Assembly: GCF_027947595.1 (NCBI RefSeq)
Contig: NZ_CP116257.1
Location: 2,666,001 to 2,730,000 of the forward strand
From: Streptomyces lienomycini
Lineage (GTDB): Bacteria > Actinomycetota > Actinomycetes > Streptomycetales > Streptomycetaceae
Length of the DNA: 64,000 bases
Reading direction: 5' to 3'
Under the pieces are notes generated by a model that saw only the letters and a program-made list of their open reading frames with translations, did not search any database and had not been told where the DNA came from. This document shows positions 25,203-34,203 of the stretch, piece by piece. Each line of letters begins with the position of its first letter. Positions within the stretch are counted from its first letter, which is position 1. The translations under genes and the position numbers were made by a program.

Positions 25203-27182
25203 GTGACGACGATCCGACGTGAGGTACTGACCCTGCCCGCCGCGCCACTGGGACCGGACAACCCGCTGCCGCCGCTGCGCCCCCTGGACGAGGCCCACCG
25301 CATCGACGACCGGGACCGGGCGGACCTGCCGCGCGACATGGCCCGCCAGGTCGGCTACGAGCCCCTGAGCAGCCTGCTGCCCGCCCAGGTCCGGGACGGC
25401 TACGACCGCGGGCGCACACCCCGCGAGCTGGACGCGCTCGTCATCGAGAACGACCGGTTGCGGGCCACCGTCCTGCCCGGTCTCGGCGGCCGCATCGCCT
25501 CCCTCCACCACAAGCCGACCGGCCGCGAGCTCCTCTACGCCAACCCCGTGCTCCAGCCCGCCAACTTCGCCCTCAACGGCGCCTGGTTCTCCGGCGGCAT
25601 CGAATGGAACATCGGCGCCACCGGCCACACCACCCTCTCCTGCTCACCCCTGCACGCCGCCCGCGTCCCCGCCCCCGACGGCGGGGAGATGCTGCGCCTG
25701 TGGGAGTGGGAACGGCTGCGCGACCTGCCCTTCCAGGTCGACCTGTGGCTGCCGGACGGCTCGGACTTCCTCTACGTCGGCGCCCGGATCCGCAACCCGC
25801 ACGAACGCCCGGTGCCCACCTACTGGTGGTCCAACATCGCCGTCCCCGAGGACCGCCGCGTCCTCGCCCCCGCCGACGAGGCCTGGCACTTCGGCTACGA
25901 GCGCCGCCTGCGGCGGGTGCCGGTGCCGCAGTGGGACGGCGTCGACCGGACGTACCCGCGGAACAGCACCTACGCCGCCGACTACTTCTACGAGGTGCCG
26001 GACGACCGGCGCCGCTGGATCGCCGCCCTCGACCCACACGGACACGGGCTGGTGCAGACCTCGACCGACGCGCTGCGCGGCCGCAAGCTGTTCGTGTGGG
26101 GCACCGGACCCGGCGGACGCCGCTGGCAGGAGTGGCTCACCGAGCCCGGCACCGGCGGCTACTGCGAGATCCAGGCCGGGCTCGTCCGCACCCAGCTCGA
26201 ACACGTCAGGCTGGAGGCCGAGAGCGAGGTCTCCTGGCTGGAGGCGTACGGGCCGCTCGACGCGCCCGGCGAAGGCGACTGGCACACCGTGCTGCGCGGG
26301 GCCGAGGACCGGCTGGAAGCCGCCCTGCCGCGGGCCGCCGTCGACGCCGCCCACGCCGCCTGGCGGCCGTACGCCGACGCCGAGCCCGGCGAGCGCCTGG
26401 CCACCGGCTCCGGTTGGGGCGCCCTCGAAGTGCTGCGGGCCGGCTGGAAACTGCCCGGCACACCCTTCGACGAGGACACCCTCGGCGAGGAACAGCGGCC
26501 GTGGCGGCACCTGCTGAGCGCCGGCTCGCTGCCCGAGCCGCAGCACCACGAGCCTCCCGGCGGGACACTGGTCGCCCGGCCCTGGCGGGACATGCTGGAG
26601 ACCACGGCCGCCACACCCCTGGCCGAGTACCACCTCGGTGTCGCCCAGTGGCACGGCGACGACCGCGCCCAGGCCGTGCGCAGCTGGGAGCGCGGCCTCA
26701 AGACCGCCGCGGACCGCTGGCCGCTGCTGCGCTGCCTCGCCGTCGCCGACCAGGAGGGCGGCCACCACGAGCGCGCCGCCGACCAGTACGCGCAGGCCTT
26801 CGACGACCTGTGCGCACGCCGACCGGCCGCGTCGGGCGGGTCGGACGACCCGGGCCGGGAGGGGCGGTGGACGGCCGTCGCCGCCGCGCTCGGCCGGGAG
26901 GCGATCGGCGCGCTGCTCGCGGTCGGGCGCACCGCGGACGCCCGTGCCGTGTGGGAACGGCTGGAGCCCGCGACCCGGGCCCGCGGCCGGTTCCGGCTGA
27001 CCGAGGCGGAGCTGCTGGCCGCGGAGGGCCGGCGCGAGGAGGCGCGGGCCGTCTTCGACGAGGGATTCGAGGTCGCCGACCTGAGGGAGGGCGCCGAGAG
27101 TATCGGCCTCCTGTGGGCGCGGCTCGACGACGCACCGCTCCCGGCCCGCCACGACTTCCGGATGCGGCCGGACGGAGGGTGA
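25203..27182 (+). CDS. DUF5107-type protein with C-terminal TPR-like region
   Basis: A 659-residue protein from GTG (VTTIRREVLTLPAAPL). Residues ~75-400 form a galactose-mutarotase-like beta-sandwich: ENDRLRATVLPGLGGRIASLHHKPTG, then NGAWFSGGIEWNIGATGH, typical of DUF5107 proteins thought to act on carbohydrates. Residues ~470-650 are helical repeats with TPR character (AEYHLGVAQWHGDDRAQAVRSWERGL). No signal peptide is visible. Catalytic residues and substrate cannot be assigned. The gene is divergent from DUF6204 and convergent with the VOC gene (21 nt between stops). The longer frame upstream is repeat-derived and has no ribosome binding site. Confidence 0.8.
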   Translation: MTTIRREVLTLPAAPLGPDNPLPPLRPLDEAHRIDDRDRADLPRDMARQVGYEPLSSLLPAQVRDGYDRGRTPRELDALVIENDRLRATVLPGLGGRIASLHHKPTGRELLYANPVLQPANFALNGAWFSGGIEWNIGATGHTTLSCSPLHAARVPAPDGGEMLRLWEWERLRDLPFQVDLWLPDGSDFLYVGARIRNPHERPVPTYWWSNIAVPEDRRVLAPADEAWHFGYERRLRRVPVPQWDGVDRTYPRNSTYAADYFYEVPDDRRRWIAALDPHGHGLVQTSTDALRGRKLFVWGTGPGGRRWQEWLTEPGTGGYCEIQAGLVRTQLEHVRLEAESEVSWLEAYGPLDAPGEGDWHTVLRGAEDRLEAALPRAAVDAAHAAWRPYADAEPGERLATGSGWGALEVLRAGWKLPGTPFDEDTLGEEQRPWRHLLSAGSLPEPQHHEPPGGTLVARPWRDMLETTAATPLAEYHLGVAQWHGDDRAQAVRSWERGLKTAADRWPLLRCLAVADQEGGHHERAADQYAQAFDDLCARRPAASGGSDDPGREGRWTAVAAALGREAIGALLAVGRTADARAVWERLEPATRARGRFRLTEAELLAAEGRREEARAVFDEGFEVADLREGAESIGLLWARLDDAPLPARHDFRMRPDGG

Positions 27183-27203
27183 GCCCGCCGCCCGGCCCGG
27201 GGG

Positions 27204-27554
27204 CTACGCCGACCGCCGGTCCACGTACTCGTAGATCGCCCCGTCCGGGTGCCGGGCGATCAGATTGCGGCCGACGGGCGTCGCGACCGGCCCCGCGATG
27301 ATGTCCGCGCCCAGCGAGGCGAGGAGCCCACGGGTCTCCTCCACGTCCGACACGGCGATCGTCGCGGTCACCTTGCGCAACACCTCGAGCTGGGACTCGG
27401 GCCCGCTCATCAGCAAGAAGCAGCCGATGGCGGCGACATGGACGCCGCCGCGTTCGAAACGCAGGGCCTCGCCGCCGGCCAGGCCCTCGTAGAAGGGGAT
27501 CGCCTTGTCCAGGTCGTCGACGTAGATACGCAGTGTGGCTCCCAGAATGTCCAT
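27204..27554 (-). CDS. VOC family (glyoxalase/bleomycin resistance-like) protein
   Basis: A 116-residue protein from ATG (MDILGATLRIYVDDLDKAIP). Two beta-alpha-beta-beta-beta units are visible: LRIYVDDLDKAIPFYEGLAG with HVAAIGCFLLMSG, and ATIAVSDVEETRGLLASLGA with LIARHPDGAIYEYVD ending in the family Glu. VOC proteins bind metals or small hydrophobic drugs; no function can be chosen. TAGGCT lies 7 nt before the ATG on this strand and there is no ribosome binding site, so the transcript is probably leaderless. It is divergent from the holin-like gene. Confidence 0.85.
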   Translation of the reverse strand: MDILGATLRIYVDDLDKAIPFYEGLAGGEALRFERGGVHVAAIGCFLLMSGPESQLEVLRKVTATIAVSDVEETRGLLASLGADIIAGPVATPVGRNLIARHPDGAIYEYVDRRSA

Positions 27555-27633
27555 ACGGACGAGCCTAGTTGGGAGCCGCGACGGCGTGCGGCGGTCCGGC
27601 CATGGAAGCGGTGCCCGCGGGTACCCGCAACGC

Positions 27634-28163
27634 ATGGAACGCATGGATCACTTGGAACACCTGGACAGGCAACTGGTCGACGAACTGGCGCAGGTGGCAC
27701 GCGAGACCGTGCGCGACGAACTGCGTGAACAGACCCGCAGGCAGCGCCGCAAGGCCACGCTGTACGCCGCGTCCGGCACCGCCGCCCTGTACGCGGGCGC
27801 CGCCGTCGCGCTCACGGTGGGCCTCGCGCTCGCCCTCGTACTCCCGGCCTGGGCCGCCGCGCTGATCACGGCCGTCCTCCTCGGCGTCGCGGCCTACCTG
27901 CTGCGCGGTGCCGCCCGGCCGCACACCTCCGGGCCGGGCTCCGCACATGGCACCGGGCACGAGCACGTCGTCGGCGGCGACGCGCCCACCGCTCCGCCGG
28001 GCGGGCTCGGCGTGCCGTACCCGCCGATGCCGCCGGTCGCGCCCGGCGGCGTGGGCGGTGCGACCGGCGCCCCGGGCGCGGGCACGCCCGCGCCGGGCGG
28101 CACCGGGCGGCGGCGCCGCGCCAGGACGACATCGACCCCGAGAGCAGGCGCGGGCGCGGCTGA
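27634..28163 (+). CDS. Holin-like small membrane protein, probably frameshifted near its 3' end
   Basis: The N-terminal part is clear: MERMDHLEHLDRQLVDELAQ, a charged helix, then two membrane segments (LYAGAAVALTVGLALALVLP and AALITAVLLGVAAYLL), as in the actinobacterial phage-holin-superfamily proteins. A Pro/Gly-rich tail follows. In the starting frame no stop occurs and the tail would run on across the opposite-strand LLM gene. Shifting by one base around 28101-28112 (a G/C-rich run) gives APRQDDIDPESRRGRG and a stop at 28161-28163, just before a strong terminator. I therefore place the true end at 28163 and infer a missing G (real mutation or sequencing error). An internal ATG at 27643 is an alternative start. 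Confidence 0.6.
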
Positions 28164-28184
28164 CCGGCCGCGAGCACGTGGGCA

Positions 28185-28220
28185 GGGTGCGCCCGCACGG
28201 ACATCCGTGCGGGCGCACCC
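28185..28220. terminator. Bidirectional hairpin terminator
   Basis: A 17-bp perfect stem with a 2-nt loop (28202-28203) sits between the convergent holin-like and LLM genes. It has no T-run but is strong enough to terminate both ways. Confidence 0.7.
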
Positions 28221-28236
28221 CTGCGCGTCGCGTGCG

Positions 28237-29199
28237 TCAGGCGCTCTGCTGGAGCTGCGGCAGCACCTGGGTGCGGTAGAGGTCGAAGAAGCCGCGCAGG
28301 TCGGGGCCGATCTGGTTGACGTAGACGCGGTCGAAGCCCGCGTCGGCGAACTGCTTCAGCTCCGCGACGTGTTCGTCCACGTCGGCGCCGCACACCCGGT
28401 TGTCGCGGACCATGTCCTCGGTGACCAGCGTCTGCGCCTGCTCGAAGTGCTTGGGCGAGGGCAGCACCTGGCCCAGCTCGCCGGGCAGCTGTTCGTTGGC
28501 CCACAACCGGTGCACGGTGCGTACGGCGGCGTCCTTGTCGGTGTCGTAGCAGACCTTGGTCCCCCCGCTGACCAGTTTCCCGCCGCCCCCGCCCTTGCGG
28601 TACTGCTCGACCATCGAGGCGTCCGGCATCATCGTGATGTAGCCGTCTCCCACCCGCGCCGCGAGCTTCGTGGCCGCCGGGCCGAAGCCGGAGATGTCGA
28701 TCGGGACGGGCTCGTCGGGCACCGTGTAGAGGCGGGCGTTCTCCACCGTGTAGTGGGCGCCGTGGTGGTTGACCTCCTCGCCGCCGAGCAGCCTGCGGAT
28801 GACGAGGATGGCCTCCTCCAGCATCTCCAGGCGCACGTGCGCGGCGGGCCAGGCGTCGCCGAAGATGTGCTCGTTGAGCGCCTCGCCGGTGCCGACGCCC
28901 AGCCGGAACCGGCCGTTCGTCATCACCGCGCTGGTCGCCGCGGCCTGCGCCACCACCGCCGGGTGGATGCGCACGGTGGGGCAGGTCACCGCCGTCTCGA
29001 CGGGCAGCGAGACGGCGTCGGACAGGGCGCCGATGACCGACCAGACGAACGGGCTCTGGCCCTGTTCGCCGTTCCAGGGGTGGTAGTGGTCGGAGATCCA
29101 CAGTGCCTGGAATCCGGCCTGTTCGGCCATTCGCGCCTGCTCGATCAGTTCCGCGGGACCGTACTGCTCGCACGAGAGGAAATAGCCGTACTCGGGCAT
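28237..29199 (-). CDS. LLM-class F420-dependent oxidoreductase
   Basis: A 320-residue protein from ATG (MPEYGYFLSCEQYGPAELIE). It is a luciferase-like monooxygenase TIM barrel: ALWISDHYHPWN, GRFRLGVGTGEALNEHIFG and FGPAATKLAARVGDGYI are hallmarks of the F420-dependent glucose-6-phosphate dehydrogenase-like subgroup (TIGR03557 type). It would use coenzyme F420 for hydride transfer; the substrate is unknown. A GGAGG lies about 10 nt upstream. It is divergent from the NDH-2 operon 182 nt away. Confidence 0.9.
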   Translation of the reverse strand: MPEYGYFLSCEQYGPAELIEQARMAEQAGFQALWISDHYHPWNGEQGQSPFVWSVIGALSDAVSLPVETAVTCPTVRIHPAVVAQAAATSAVMTNGRFRLGVGTGEALNEHIFGDAWPAAHVRLEMLEEAILVIRRLLGGEEVNHHGAHYTVENARLYTVPDEPVPIDISGFGPAATKLAARVGDGYITMMPDASMVEQYRKGGGGGKLVSGGTKVCYDTDKDAAVRTVHRLWANEQLPGELGQVLPSPKHFEQAQTLVTEDMVRDNRVCGADVDEHVAELKQFADAGFDRVYVNQIGPDLRGFFDLYRTQVLPQLQQSA

Positions 29200-29381
29200 G
29201 AGGGGGTGCCTCCGGACAGGGGAGCGGGTGGGTCCTGGGCCGGGTACCCGGGCGGGGGGCCGGAAACCGGCGGCGCGGTGGCGTCGCGGCGGACGTCCGC
29301 GGTCTCCCGGTGGACGTTTGGGTGCCGCGGCCAAGGGGACGCGGAAGGCTCACGAGGTACGCGACAGCCCGGAGGCGAACC

Positions 29382-31364
29382 GTGAGCCGACCCCGCATCG
29401 TGATCGTCGGTGCCGGCTTCGCCGGGTACCGGACGGCCCGCACCCTGTCCCGGCTCACCCGGCACCAGGCCGACATCACCCTGCTCAACCCGACCGACTA
29501 CTTCCTCTACCTGCCGCTGCTGCCCCAGGTCGCCGCCGGAATCCTGGAACCGCGCCGGGTCAGCGTGTCCCTGTCGGGCACGCTGCCGCACGTACGGCTG
29601 GTGCTCGGCGAGGCCGACGGCATCGACCTGGACGGGCACACCGTGCACTACACCGGCCCGGAGGGCGAGGAGGGCACGCTGCCCTTCGACCGGCTGGTGC
29701 TCGCCGCGGGCAGCGTCAACAAGCTGCTGCCCATCCCCGGCGTCGCCGAGCACGCCCACGGCTTCCGCGGGATGCCGGAGGCGCTCTACCTGCGCGACCA
29801 CGTCACCCGGCAGGTGGAGCTGGCCGCGGCGGCCGACGACCGGGCCGAGTGCGCCGCGCGGTGCACGTTCGTCGTGGTGGGCGCCGGATACACCGGCACC
29901 GAGGTCGCCGCGCACGGCGCGATGTACACCGACGGGCAGGTCCGCAAACACCCGATGCGCACCGGGATGCGGCCCCGCTGGATGCTGCTCGACGTGGCGC
30001 CCCGGGTGATGCCCGAGATGGACGAACGGCTCTCACGCACCGCCGAGCGGGTGCTGCGGCAGCGGGGCGTCGACGTGCGGATGGGCACCTCCGTGAAGGA
30101 GGCCACGCACGACGGGGTGGTCCTGACCGACGGGTCGACCGTCGACACCCGCACCCTGGTGTGGTGCGTGGGGGTGCGGCCCGACCCGCTGGTGGAGTCC
30201 CTCGGGCTGCCCATGGAACGTGGTCGGCTGCTGGTCGATCCCCACCTCCAGGTGCCGGGGCGGCCCGAGCTGTTCGCCTGCGGCGACGTGGCCGCGGTGC
30301 CCGACCTGACCCGGCCGGGCCAGTACACGCCCATGACCGCGCAGCACGCCTGGCGGCACGGGAAGGTCTGCGCCCAGAACGTCGCCGCGTCGCTCGGGAT
30401 CGGGCGGCGGCGGGCCTACCGCCACCGTGACATGGGGTTCGTCGTGGACCTCGGCGGCGCCAAGGCCGCCGCCAACCCGCTCGGTCTGCCGATGTCCGGT
30501 CCGGCGGCGGGTGCGGTCACCCGCGGCTACCACCTCGCCGCGATGCCGGGCAACCGCGTCCGGGTGGCCGCCGACTGGCTGCTCGACGCGGTGCTGCCGC
30601 GCCAGGCGGTCCAGCTCGGACTCGTACGGTCCTGGTCCGTGCCGCTGGAGTCGTCGTCGCCCGAGGTCGCGCGGGTGCCCGGGCACCCGGGGCGGGCCCG
30701 GACGGACACCGGGGGCGACGCCGGAAGCGACGCCGGGCGGGACACCGCGGGAGACACCGCACCGGACACCGAACAGGCCAGCGGCGAGCCGGGCGGTGGG
30801 GCGGCGAAGAACCAGCGAGGCGGTCGGCCCGCCCAGACCAAGGCGGGTGGTGAGTCGGGCAAGACTCACTCGGGCGGTGAGCCCGCGAAGACCAACGGGG
30901 GCTCACCGCCCGCCAAGAACCACCCGGGCGGTGAGCCTGCCAAGAACCATCCCGGTGGCGAGCCCGCCAAGAATCAGCCCGGTGGTGAGCCTGCCAAGAA
31001 CCAGCCGGGCGGTGAGCCTGCCAAGAACCAGCCCGGTGGTGAACCGGCCAGGAACCAGCCGCACGGTGAGCGTGTGAAGCGGGGGCAGTCCGGCTCGCCC
31101 CGCGCGTCCGGCAAGCCCCGCCGCGCCGTCGAAGCCGCCGGACCACGTCCCGGCCGGGGAGCCTCGGGCAAGCCGGGCAAGGCATCCCGGGCCTCCGGGG
31201 CGGGCTCCGCCGGTCAACGGTCCACCGCCCCGTCCGGACCGAGCCGCTCCGCGGGCCCGCCCGCCGACCCCGGTCCCCCGGCGCACCAGCCGCCCCCCGG
31301 ACCCGACATCGCCCCCGGCCCCGTCAGGCGTACCGACGGACGTGCCGCGGAAGGAGACTCATGA
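29382..31364 (+). CDS. NDH-2-like NAD(P)/FAD oxidoreductase with long repeat tail
   Basis: A 660-residue protein from GTG with GGAGG 6 nt upstream. The first ~425 residues are a type II NADH dehydrogenase-like flavoprotein: FAD loop VIVGAGFAGYRTARTL, YFLYLPLLPQVAAG, second Rossmann loop VVVGAGYTGTEVAAHG, and ELFACGDVAAVPD. NDH-2 enzymes oxidise NADH and reduce quinone at the membrane surface without pumping protons. From about residue 430 the protein becomes disordered, low-complexity sequence with about nine 9-residue repeats (GGEPAKNQP type, DNA 30841-31080), then Lys/Arg/Pro-rich. It is the first gene of an operon: the stop overlaps the transketolase start (ATGA). Confidence 0.88.
   Translation: MSRPRIVIVGAGFAGYRTARTLSRLTRHQADITLLNPTDYFLYLPLLPQVAAGILEPRRVSVSLSGTLPHVRLVLGEADGIDLDGHTVHYTGPEGEEGTLPFDRLVLAAGSVNKLLPIPGVAEHAHGFRGMPEALYLRDHVTRQVELAAAADDRAECAARCTFVVVGAGYTGTEVAAHGAMYTDGQVRKHPMRTGMRPRWMLLDVAPRVMPEMDERLSRTAERVLRQRGVDVRMGTSVKEATHDGVVLTDGSTVDTRTLVWCVGVRPDPLVESLGLPMERGRLLVDPHLQVPGRPELFACGDVAAVPDLTRPGQYTPMTAQHAWRHGKVCAQNVAASLGIGRRRAYRHRDMGFVVDLGGAKAAANPLGLPMSGPAAGAVTRGYHLAAMPGNRVRVAADWLLDAVLPRQAVQLGLVRSWSVPLESSSPEVARVPGHPGRARTDTGGDAGSDAGRDTAGDTAPDTEQASGEPGGGAAKNQRGGRPAQTKAGGESGKTHSGGEPAKTNGGSPPAKNHPGGEPAKNHPGGEPAKNQPGGEPAKNQPGGEPAKNQPGGEPARNQPHGERVKRGQSGSPRASGKPRRAVEAAGPRPGRGASGKPGKASRASGAGSAGQRSTAPSGPSRSAGPPADPGPPAHQPPPGPDIAPGPVRRTDGRAAEGDS
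30841..31080 (+). repeat. 27-bp in-frame tandem repeat in the NDH-2 tail
   Basis: About nine copies of a 27-bp unit encode variants of GGEPAKNQP (residues ~487-566). Copies differ mostly at synonymous third positions (CCC/CCG, GGC/GGT), suggesting the peptide sequence is what is kept. The unit has net positive charge and no predicted structure. Confidence 0.85.
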
Positions 31365-33208
31365 ACACCGGTGAACTCGTCGACCTCGGACAGCAACTGC
31401 GCGTCGACAGCGTACGGGCGTCCGCCGCAGCCGGCTCCGGGCACCCGACGTCGTCGATGTCCGCCGCGGACCTGATGGCCGTACTGCTGGCCAACCACCT
31501 CCGCTACGACTTCGCGCGCCCCGCCCACCCCGGCAACGACCGCTTCGTACTGTCCAAGGGGCACGCCTCACCCCTGCTCTACTCCGCCTTCAAGGCGGCC
31601 GGCGCCATCGACGACGAGGAACTGCTCACCTTCCGCAAGCAGGGCAGCCGCCTGGAGGGGCACCCCACGCCCCAGCGGCTCCCCTGGGTCGAGACGGCCA
31701 CCGGTTCGCTTGGCCAGGGGCTCCCCGTGGGCGTCGGCATCGCGCTGTCCGGCAAGCGGCTGGACCACACCGACTACCGCGTGTGGGTGCTGTGCGGCGA
31801 CAGCGAGATGGCCGAGGGATCGGTGTGGGAGGCCGCCGAGCACGCCGGGCACGAGCACCTCGACAACCTCACCGTGATCGTCGACGTCAACCGGCTCGGC
31901 CAGCGCGGCCCCACCCGGCACGGCCACGACCTCGACGCGTACGCGCGCCGGTTCCGCGCCTTCGAGTGGCACACCATCGAGGTCGACGGCCACGACGTCG
32001 ACGCCATCGACCGCGCCTACGGCGAGGCCCTGTCCACCAAGGGCCAGCCCACCGCGATCATCGCCCGCACCCTCAAGGGCAAGGGCGTGCAGGCCGTGGA
32101 GGACCGCGAGGGACAGCACGGCAAGCCGCTGCCGGAGGCAGAGGAGGCCGTCGCCGAACTCGGCGGCCCCCGTGACATCGAGGTGCGGGTGCACGCGCCC
32201 GAGGACGCCCGGGCACCGCACTCCACGGGCACCGGACGGACCGAGCTGCCCCGCTACGACAAGGGCGACGAGATCGCCACCCGCAACGCGTTCGGAGAGG
32301 CGCTGGCCGCACTCGGCACCGCGCGCGGCGACGTCGTCGCCCTCGACGGCGAGGTCGGCGACTCCACGCGGGCCGAGTTCTTCGCCAAGGAACATCCCGA
32401 GCGCTACTTCGAGTGCTACATCGCCGAGCAGCAGATGGTCGCCGCCGCGGTGGGCATGGCGGCACGCGGCTGGGTGCCGTTCGCCACCACCTTCGCCGCC
32501 TTCCTGACCCGCGCCTACGACTTCGTGCGCATGGCCTCGATCAGCGGCGCCGGCATCAACCTCGTCGGCTCCCACGCGGGCGTGGCCATCGGCCAGGACG
32601 GGCCCAGCCAGATGGGCCTGGAGGACCTCGCGATGATGCGGGCCATCCACGGCTCGACCGTGTTGTACCCGTGCGACGCCAACCAGGCCGCGCGCCTCGT
32701 CGCCGAGATGGCCGGCCTGGAGGGCATCCGCTACCTGCGCACCTCGCGCGGCGAGAGCAGGGTGATCTACGGGCCCGACGAGGAGTTCCCCGTCGGCGGC
32801 AGCAAGGTGCTGCGCTCCTCCGACGCCGACCGGCTCACCGTCGTCGCGGCCGGCGTCACCCTGCACGAGGCGCTCGCCGCGGCCGACGCCCTCGGACGGG
32901 ACGGCATCCCGGTCCGGGTGATCGACCTGTACTCCGTCAAGCCCGTCGACCGGGCCACCCTGCGCGCCGCCGCCGAGGACACCGGCTGCCTGGTGACCGT
33001 GGAGGACCACCGCCAGGAGGGCGGCATCGGCGACGCCGTCCTGGACGCGTTCACGGACGGACGGCCCGTGCCCCGGCTGGTGCGGCTCGCGGTCACGACG
33101 ATGCCGGGCTCCGCGACCCCGGCGCAGGAGCTGCACGCCGCGGGGATCGACGCCGAGTCCATCGAGGCGGCCGCCCGGATGCTCGTGGAGCAGGCGATCA
33201 TTCCGTGA
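31361..33208 (+). CDS. Transketolase (full-length paralogue)
   Basis: A 615-residue protein from ATG (MNTGELVDLGQQLRVDSVRA). The N-terminal thiamine pyrophosphate domain has SGHPTSSMSAAD, SKGHASPLLYS and the TPP motif starting GDSEMAEG (~146) and ending near VDVNRLGQ. The pyrimidine-binding domain contains EVGDSTRAEFF, CYIAEQQMV and GWVPFATTFAAFLTRAYD, and the C-terminal domain is complete. It transfers two-carbon ketol units in the pentose phosphate pathway. It is shorter than housekeeping TktA (~690) and matches archaeal/human-like transketolases in length. It is embedded in an operon between NDH-2 and a LigD-type polymerase with 4-nt overlaps on both sides. Confidence 0.92.
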   Translation: MNTGELVDLGQQLRVDSVRASAAAGSGHPTSSMSAADLMAVLLANHLRYDFARPAHPGNDRFVLSKGHASPLLYSAFKAAGAIDDEELLTFRKQGSRLEGHPTPQRLPWVETATGSLGQGLPVGVGIALSGKRLDHTDYRVWVLCGDSEMAEGSVWEAAEHAGHEHLDNLTVIVDVNRLGQRGPTRHGHDLDAYARRFRAFEWHTIEVDGHDVDAIDRAYGEALSTKGQPTAIIARTLKGKGVQAVEDREGQHGKPLPEAEEAVAELGGPRDIEVRVHAPEDARAPHSTGTGRTELPRYDKGDEIATRNAFGEALAALGTARGDVVALDGEVGDSTRAEFFAKEHPERYFECYIAEQQMVAAAVGMAARGWVPFATTFAAFLTRAYDFVRMASISGAGINLVGSHAGVAIGQDGPSQMGLEDLAMMRAIHGSTVLYPCDANQAARLVAEMAGLEGIRYLRTSRGESRVIYGPDEEFPVGGSKVLRSSDADRLTVVAAGVTLHEALAAADALGRDGIPVRVIDLYSVKPVDRATLRAAAEDTGCLVTVEDHRQEGGIGDAVLDAFTDGRPVPRLVRLAVTTMPGSATPAQELHAAGIDAESIEAAARMLVEQAIIP

Positions 33209-34155
33209 GCGGTGGCAGTGGCAGTGGCAGTGGCGGTGCCGGTTCGCGGACCGTGCGGGCCGGCCGGCACACGGTGGAGGTCCACCGGCTGGACAAGGTG
33301 CTGTTCCCCGGCGGCGACGGCGCGAAGGAGTACACCAAGGGCGACCTCGTCGACTACCACCGCGCCGTCGCCCCGTTCATGCTGCCGCACCTGCGGGGCC
33401 GCCCACTGATGCTGGAGCGGTACCCGGACGGGATCGACGGACCCCGGTTCATGCAGAAGAACACCCCCGAGCACTACCCGGAGTGGGTCCACCGCGTCGA
33501 GGTCGGCAAGGAGGGCGGCACCGTCTGCCACACGGTCTGCGACGACTCGGCCACCCTCGTCCACCTCGCCGACCAGGCCGCCCTCACCCTGCACCGCTGG
33601 CTGTCCCGGGCGGGGCACGTGGACCGGCCGGACCGCATGGTCTTCGACCTCGACCCGGCCGGTGACGACTTCGAGACCGTCCGCACGGCGGCCCGGCTGC
33701 TGGGCGAACTGCTCGACGAGCTGCGGCTGCCCTCGGCCCCGATGACCACCGGGTCGCGGGGACTGCACGTCGTCGTGCCGCTGGACGGACGCCAAGGCTT
33801 CGACGACGTACGGGAGTTCGCGCGAGCCGTCGCCGACGTCCTGGCCGCGGCCCACCCCGACCGACTCACCACCGCCGCTCGCAAGAAGGACCGCGGCGAC
33901 CGGCTCTACCTCGACATCCAGCGCAACGCCTACGCGCAGACGGCGGTCGCCCCCTTCACCGTCCGCGCCCGGCCGGGAGCGCCCGTGGCCACCCCCCTCT
34001 CCTGGGACCAACTGGACGATCCAGCCCTGCACGCCCGGCGCTGGACCGTCGCGGACGCCGTGGAGCAGGCACGCACCCGCCCCTGGTCCGGGGTCATGAA
34101 CCGCGCCAGGGCTCTGGGCCCCGCGCGGCGGCGGCTGAACGCCCTGCACGGCTGA
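33205..34155 (+). CDS. Stand-alone LigD-type primase-polymerase domain protein
   Basis: A 316-residue protein from GTG overlapping the transketolase stop (GTGA). Polymerase-domain motifs of the archaeo-eukaryotic primase type: HRLDKVLFPGG, the catalytic Asp pair FDLDP (Asp148, Asp150), TTGSRGLHVVVPL, and LYLDIQRNAYAQT. Such domains add ribo- or deoxynucleotides at DNA breaks in Ku-dependent end joining. Ligase and nuclease domains are absent, and no ku gene is in the window. An N-terminal Gly/Ser stretch precedes the domain. It is the last gene of the operon; gvpO begins 48 nt later. Confidence 0.9.
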   Translation: MSGGSGSGSGGAGSRTVRAGRHTVEVHRLDKVLFPGGDGAKEYTKGDLVDYHRAVAPFMLPHLRGRPLMLERYPDGIDGPRFMQKNTPEHYPEWVHRVEVGKEGGTVCHTVCDDSATLVHLADQAALTLHRWLSRAGHVDRPDRMVFDLDPAGDDFETVRTAARLLGELLDELRLPSAPMTTGSRGLHVVVPLDGRQGFDDVREFARAVADVLAAAHPDRLTTAARKKDRGDRLYLDIQRNAYAQTAVAPFTVRARPGAPVATPLSWDQLDDPALHARRWTVADAVEQARTRPWSGVMNRARALGPARRRLNALHG

Positions 34156-34203
34156 ACGAGGTTTGACGAACACACATGCGGCCACCCGAGTGACGAGGTG
34201 GCC

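Noticed and set aside
28164..29385. Continuation of the holin-like frame across the LLM gene as one long protein
   Set aside because: The LLM oxidoreductase on the opposite strand is intact and a 17-bp terminator stem lies in between, so the run-on is better explained by a frameshift.
30841..31080. CRISPR array in the 27-bp repeats
   Set aside because: The repeats are directly adjacent with no spacers, in frame inside a coding sequence.
34163..34191. TTGACG before gvpO as a standard promoter
   Set aside because: No TANNNT sequence occurs 16-19 nt downstream, so I list it only as a weak hint.
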